In this document: positions 13,283 to 15,485 of the stretch, piece by piece
How the letters are laid out: each line of letters begins with the position of its first letter
Position numbering within the stretch: position 1 is the first letter of the stretch
From: Thermoplasmata archaeon
GTDB lineage: Archaea > Thermoplasmatota > Thermoplasmata > Lutacidiplasmatales > UBA184
Direction: 5' to 3'
Assembly (NCBI GenBank): GCA_030040035.1
Contig: JASHUJ010000034.1
Coordinates: 1-15,485, forward strand
DNA: 15,485 bases
Translations under genes and position numbers: made by a program
Notes under the pieces: model-generated
Told to the model about the DNA's origin: nothing
The model's database searches: none
What the model saw: only the letters and a program-made list of their open reading frames with translations

Positions 13283-13527
13283 GCGATCCCCACGAGCACG
13301 AGCAGGACCCCGACGAGGAGCCCGATCCAGTACGCGCTGCCCCGCTCCGCACGGTGGCGCTCCGCCGAGAGGACCCGGCCGTGGTAGCGCTCGCCCGCGG
13401 CGCGGCGGCCGTCGGCTTCGCCGCGGGTCGCCCCGACCGGCGGGTGGTGCCGGTAGAAGTGTGAGCGCGGACAATAGGCGTAGTCCGCGAGGTCGGTCGG
13501 CGAGGTCCACGCGGCGTCCGGATCCAT
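13264..13527 (-). CDS. Cas4-like protein N-terminal half with membrane helix
   Basis: This is an 87-residue protein. Residues 11-29 (TDLADYAYCPRSHFYRHHP) match the start of Cas4/DUF83 proteins, where the YxYCPR Cys (Cys19) is the first ligand of the 4Fe-4S cluster. GERYHGRV (45-52) fits the conserved G-x-x-x-H motif of RecB-family nucleases, with His49 as the expected metal ligand. The protein ends in a membrane helix at about 66-87 (YWIGLLVGVLLVLVGIAWF). It lacks the Asp, Glu-x-Lys and Gln-x3-Tyr residues, which the overlapping downstream gene supplies. Placing the two halves in one membrane hairpin would put both soluble parts in the cytoplasm. The ATG at 13527 is supported by CGTAAGTT 28 bases upstream. 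A longer in-frame reading upstream overlaps the methyltransferase and was rejected. Confidence 0.78.
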   Translation of the reverse strand: MDPDAAWTSPTDLADYAYCPRSHFYRHHPPVGATRGEADGRRAAGERYHGRVLSAERHRAERGSAYWIGLLVGVLLVLVGIAWFLYF

Positions 13528-13550
13528 TGCCCGGGAGCGGGGCACCGGCG

Positions 13551-13558
13551 AACTTACG
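13551..13558 (-). promoter_or_regulatory. TATA-like box for the split Cas4-like gene pair
   Basis: The minus strand reads CGTAAGTT, centred about 28 bases before the ATG at 13527. It forms a divergent promoter region with the GTAATC box of the methyltransferase at 13654, about 70 bases away. Confidence 0.5.
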
Positions 13559-13624
13559 CGTTCCTTTCGATGCGCGGTCATCGCCCGCCGGGACGCGCGC
13601 GACCGCCGCGCGTCGGCCGGCACC

Positions 13625-13630
13625 GTAATC
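13625..13630 (+). promoter_or_regulatory. TATA-like box for methyltransferase at 13654
   Basis: GTAATC is centred about 26.5 bases before the GTG at 13654. It selects this GTG over an earlier ATG at 13570, which lies upstream of the box. The same hexamer occurs upstream of the methyltransferase at 15237. Confidence 0.45.
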
Positions 13631-13653
13631 GGCGCGCGGCACGTGGCGGTCCC

Positions 13654-14409
13654 GTGCGCGGCCCCCCAGCCCCGACGCGGCCCCGGCCGTTCCTCGAGCG
13701 CACCGTCGCGTTCCTCGCTCGCGAGCTCCCGCCGGCGCCCGCGTCCGTCCTCGAGATCGGCTGCGGCCAGGGCGAAGTCGCCGAACGGCTGGCCCGGCGC
13801 GGCTACGACGTGACGGCGATCGACCTCGATCGCGCGGCGGTCGCGGCGACCCGACGCCGCGGCGTGCGCGCGGTGCGGGCGGACGTCCGTTCGTTCCGGG
13901 GCGGGCCCTTCGACGCGATCGTCTGCGTCTTCAGCCTCCACCACGTGGCACCGCTCTCGAGCGCGGGCGCGAAGGTACACGGGCTGCTCCGCCCGAACGG
14001 TCGGCTGCTCGTGCGCGACTTCGCGTGGGAGGAGGCCGACGCCCCGACCGCGGCGTTCTGGCTCGACACGATGCGCACGCTCGTCGCGGCCGGACCGGCC
14101 CACCCCTATCGGCCCCTCCCGGCGGTGGACGCGGAGCCGCTCGACGCCTGGCGGGACCGGAACCAGCGCCCGGAGCGCCTGCACCCGGGGCGCGCGATGC
14201 TGCGCATGCTCCAGATCCGCTTCCACGTGCAGCGCATCGAGCGGGGACCGTTCCTCTACGCCGTCCTGGGCGGTGCCGTGCGCGGACCGCGTCGATCGCC
14301 GCTCACGGAGACGCTGTTCGAGATCGAACGGCGCCGGATCGCCTCGGGAGCGATCCGTCCGATCGGTCTCGACGTCGTCGCCCGCCGTCCCGCATGGGAC
14401 GCGCGGTGA
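13654..14409 (+). CDS. Class I SAM-dependent methyltransferase
   Basis: This is a 251-residue protein from the GTG at 13654. Motif I is VLEIGCGQGEVAERL (32-46), and motif II is YDVTAIDLD (51-59) with Asp57 as the expected ribose-binding acid. ADVRSF (76-81) carries the adenine-contacting Asp77, and motif IV is FDAIVCVFSLHHV (86-98). LLRPNGRLLVRDFAWEEAD (111-129) completes the Rossmann-like fold. The C-terminal 110 residues probably form the substrate lid but match nothing I recognise. The LHHV signature fits small-molecule methyltransferases of the UbiE/Methyltransf_11 type. The start is chosen because GTAATC lies 27 bases before it and the 28 residues before it are Arg/Pro-rich without family features. 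It is divergent from the Cas4-like pair and convergent, with a 15-base gap, with another methyltransferase. Confidence 0.88.
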   Translation: MRGPPAPTRPRPFLERTVAFLARELPPAPASVLEIGCGQGEVAERLARRGYDVTAIDLDRAAVAATRRRGVRAVRADVRSFRGGPFDAIVCVFSLHHVAPLSSAGAKVHGLLRPNGRLLVRDFAWEEADAPTAAFWLDTMRTLVAAGPAHPYRPLPAVDAEPLDAWRDRNQRPERLHPGRAMLRMLQIRFHVQRIERGPFLYAVLGGAVRGPRRSPLTETLFEIERRRIASGAIRPIGLDVVARRPAWDAR

Positions 14410-14424
14410 GTCCCGCCCCGACCC

Positions 14425-15237
14425 TTAGATCCGCTGGGCCGTGTAGATCGGCGTGAGGATCTCGATCGGAACGCGACCCCCGAACTCCTCGTCCGCGATC
14501 CGCGCCAGCTCGCCGAGGAACTCGCGGCGCCGCCGGGCCGGCAGGAGGGCGATCGGCGAGAACGTCGCGTAGAGCGCGACGAGGCGCGGGGTCGCGTAGT
14601 GGACCCGCCCGCGCTCGAGCCGGCTCGAGACCCGTCGGAACGCTCGGTTCCGCCGGAGAGCGGCGACGCGCGCCGGCCGGTCGAGCTGCGGGGGAAGTTG
14701 CGAGCGCAACTGCGAGCGCGGACTCGTGGGGACCCGCCGGAAGAGCGGATCGATCGCGCGCTGGAACTCGGACGGATGCCCGGGCTCGCCGAAGACCGTC
14801 CACCACGCGGCCCACCAGCCACCGGGTCGCAGGAGGCGGGCGATCTTCGCGAGCGCGCGACGTTCGTTGAGCCAGTGGAAGGCGGTGGCGGACACGCCCA
14901 GATCGAACGCTCCAGCCGGGAGCCGCGCCGCTTCGAACCGCTCGGCCCGGATCGAGATCGGTATCGAGGTGGGAGGGAGACCGCGTCGGAGGTAGCGGGC
15001 GAACCGGACGTCCGGTTCGAGGACGGTCAGCGGTCCGGCGCCGCGGCGCAGGAGCTCTTGCGTGGCGAGCCCGGACCCGGCCCCGATCTCGAACACCCGC
15101 GCCCCCGGCCCGAGCCCGCACCGCTCTTCGAGGAGGGAGAACACGGCCTCGGGATACTCGGGTCGGGCGAACGCGTACGCGGCCGGGTCCCGGCCGAACG
15201 TCGTGCGCTGGGCCTCCCGGGACAATCGGGTCCACAT
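14425..15237 (-). CDS. Class I SAM-dependent methyltransferase (paralogue of the gene at 9925)
   Basis: This is a 270-residue protein. The lead-in TTFGRDPAAYAFARPEYPEA (12-31) and motif I FEIGAGSG (49-56) are clear. Glu74 in VLEPD is the SAM ribose ligand, and ATAFHWLNERRALAKIARLL (117-136) is motif IV with the FHW signature. Layout and motifs match the methyltransferase at 9925-10749, so the two look like distant paralogues of the trans-aconitate/UbiE-like group. The region at about 140-150 is Trp-rich (GGWWAAWWTVFGE). The substrate is unknown. Unlike most first genes here it has a leader: GGAGG 5 bases before the ATG and a GTAATCC box about 50 bases upstream, predicting a 5' leader of about 24 nt. 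Confidence 0.9.
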   Translation of the reverse strand: MWTRLSREAQRTTFGRDPAAYAFARPEYPEAVFSLLEERCGLGPGARVFEIGAGSGLATQELLRRGAGPLTVLEPDVRFARYLRRGLPPTSIPISIRAERFEAARLPAGAFDLGVSATAFHWLNERRALAKIARLLRPGGWWAAWWTVFGEPGHPSEFQRAIDPLFRRVPTSPRSQLRSQLPPQLDRPARVAALRRNRAFRRVSSRLERGRVHYATPRLVALYATFSPIALLPARRRREFLGELARIADEEFGGRVPIEILTPIYTAQRI

Positions 15238-15242
15238 CGGCT

Positions 15243-15247
15243 CCTCC
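15243..15247 (-). promoter_or_regulatory. Shine-Dalgarno site for the methyltransferase at 15237
   Basis: The minus strand reads GAGGGAGGAG just before CCG and the ATG, with GGAGG 5 bases from the start codon. It fixes the start and contrasts with the leaderless layout at other promoters in the window. Confidence 0.6.
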
Positions 15248-15283
15248 CTCCCCCGGACGCGGGGCGGCCGGGGGAGCGGATAC

Positions 15284-15290
15284 GGATTAC
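15284..15290 (-). promoter_or_regulatory. TATA-like box for the methyltransferase at 15237
   Basis: The minus strand reads GTAATCC, the same core as the box at 13625-13630. It is about 50 bases from the ATG, leaving room for a leader of about 24 nt that contains the Shine-Dalgarno site. Confidence 0.4.
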
Positions 15291-15323
15291 GCTAGATCGG
15301 CGGCCGCGGGGGACGGGACGAGG

Positions 15324-15485
15324 TCACTCCGCCGGGGGATCCGCGGCGGGCGGCTTCTTCCGGACGCGGGTCCGCTTCGCCGGCGCCGCCGGGGCGGGCT
15401 CAGCCGCCGTGGTGGCAGGAGCGGGAGCGGGGTTCGCCGCTGGGGCCGGTTCGGCGGCGGGGGCGGCGGGCGCGGTCCCGGTCGG
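15324..15485 (-). CDS. C-terminal tail of an Ala/Pro-rich protein (partial, runs off right edge)
   Basis: The minus-strand frame is open for 53 codons from the window edge to TGA at 15326-15324. It encodes a low-complexity tail, PTGTAPAAPAAEPAPA and similar repeats, followed by a basic patch AKRTRVRKKPP and an acidic end ADPPAE. No folded domain is visible. Such Ala/Pro-rich linkers ending in a Lys/Arg cluster occur at the ends of nucleic-acid-binding or ribosome-associated proteins in high-GC organisms, but the main body lies outside the window and no function can be assigned. GC-rich DNA can keep a frame open by chance. The repetitive Pro-Ala composition and the promoter placed directly after the stop make a real gene end more likely than not. 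Confidence 0.5.
   Translation of the reverse strand, partial: PTGTAPAAPAAEPAPAANPAPAPATTAAEPAPAAPAKRTRVRKKPPAADPPAE

Noticed and set aside
10775..13527. A Pycsar- or CBASS-like defence module formed by the cyclase and the neighbouring membrane proteins
   Set aside because: The cyclase has the Lys/Asp pair of ordinary adenylate cyclases and a bacterial TolB/TPR layout. The membrane neighbours are convergent and nuclease-like, and they show no cyclic-nucleotide-binding domain.
12755..13527. A CRISPR-Cas locus signalled by the Cas4-like pair
   Set aside because: No direct repeats with spacers, no cas1, cas2 or effector genes are visible; the flanks are a cyclase and a methyltransferase.
13570..13653. 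An earlier ATG start for the methyltransferase at 13654
   Set aside because: The extra 28 residues are Arg/Pro-rich, and this ATG lies upstream of the GTAATC box that fits the GTG at 13654.

Overview
The window is very GC-rich, densely packed DNA that reads as archaeal. The best guess is a high-GC member of the Thermoplasmatota; the phylum rests on gene content and style and was not tested by a search. Supporting signs are a type II methionine aminopeptidase, a stand-alone YrdC-type TsaC/Sua5, a core-type MetE beside a zinc-less MetE paralogue, and short AT-rich TATA-like boxes (GTTAAGG, GTAATC, CTTATCC, TTAATA) about 26-31 nt upstream of most first-in-operon start codons. That spacing implies leaderless mRNAs. 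Several internal genes instead carry Shine-Dalgarno-like motifs.

Layout. 1-3268 is a minus-strand block: malic enzyme, a GNAT acetyltransferase coupled to it by an ATGA overlap, purC with its own promoter, and the first 36 codons of a phosphinothricin-acetyltransferase-like GNAT cut by the left edge. At 3269-3427 a divergent promoter region faces a rhodanese/persulfide-dioxygenase-like fusion (3428-4510). A small membrane-anchored four-cysteine protein follows on the minus strand. A second divergent region leads into a two-gene metE operon (5161-7271). This converges, with stop codons interlocked in a CTAG palindrome, on the minus-strand ndk-yrdC-map operon (9199-7268). A third divergent region starts a five-helix membrane protein and a class I methyltransferase. 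Next comes a class III nucleotidyl cyclase fused to a TolB/FlgO-like domain and TPR-like repeats (10775-12754). It abuts, through a TGATCA palindrome holding both stop codons, a pair of overlapping minus-strand genes that together encode the conserved parts of one Cas4-like PD-(D/E)XK nuclease with two membrane helices. Two more class I methyltransferases converge at 14409/14425. The right edge holds the Ala/Pro-rich tail of a further gene.

Most of the window is housekeeping: purine synthesis, C4 metabolism, methionine synthesis, N-terminal Met removal, tRNA t6A modification and NTP pools. The unusual parts are the split membrane Cas4-like nuclease, the sulfur-metabolism fusion whose rhodanese domain has Asp where the catalytic Cys should be, and the bacterial-style cyclase/TPR protein. 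No stretch longer than 300 bases lacks a gene. I saw no tRNA, rRNA, CRISPR array or insertion sequence.
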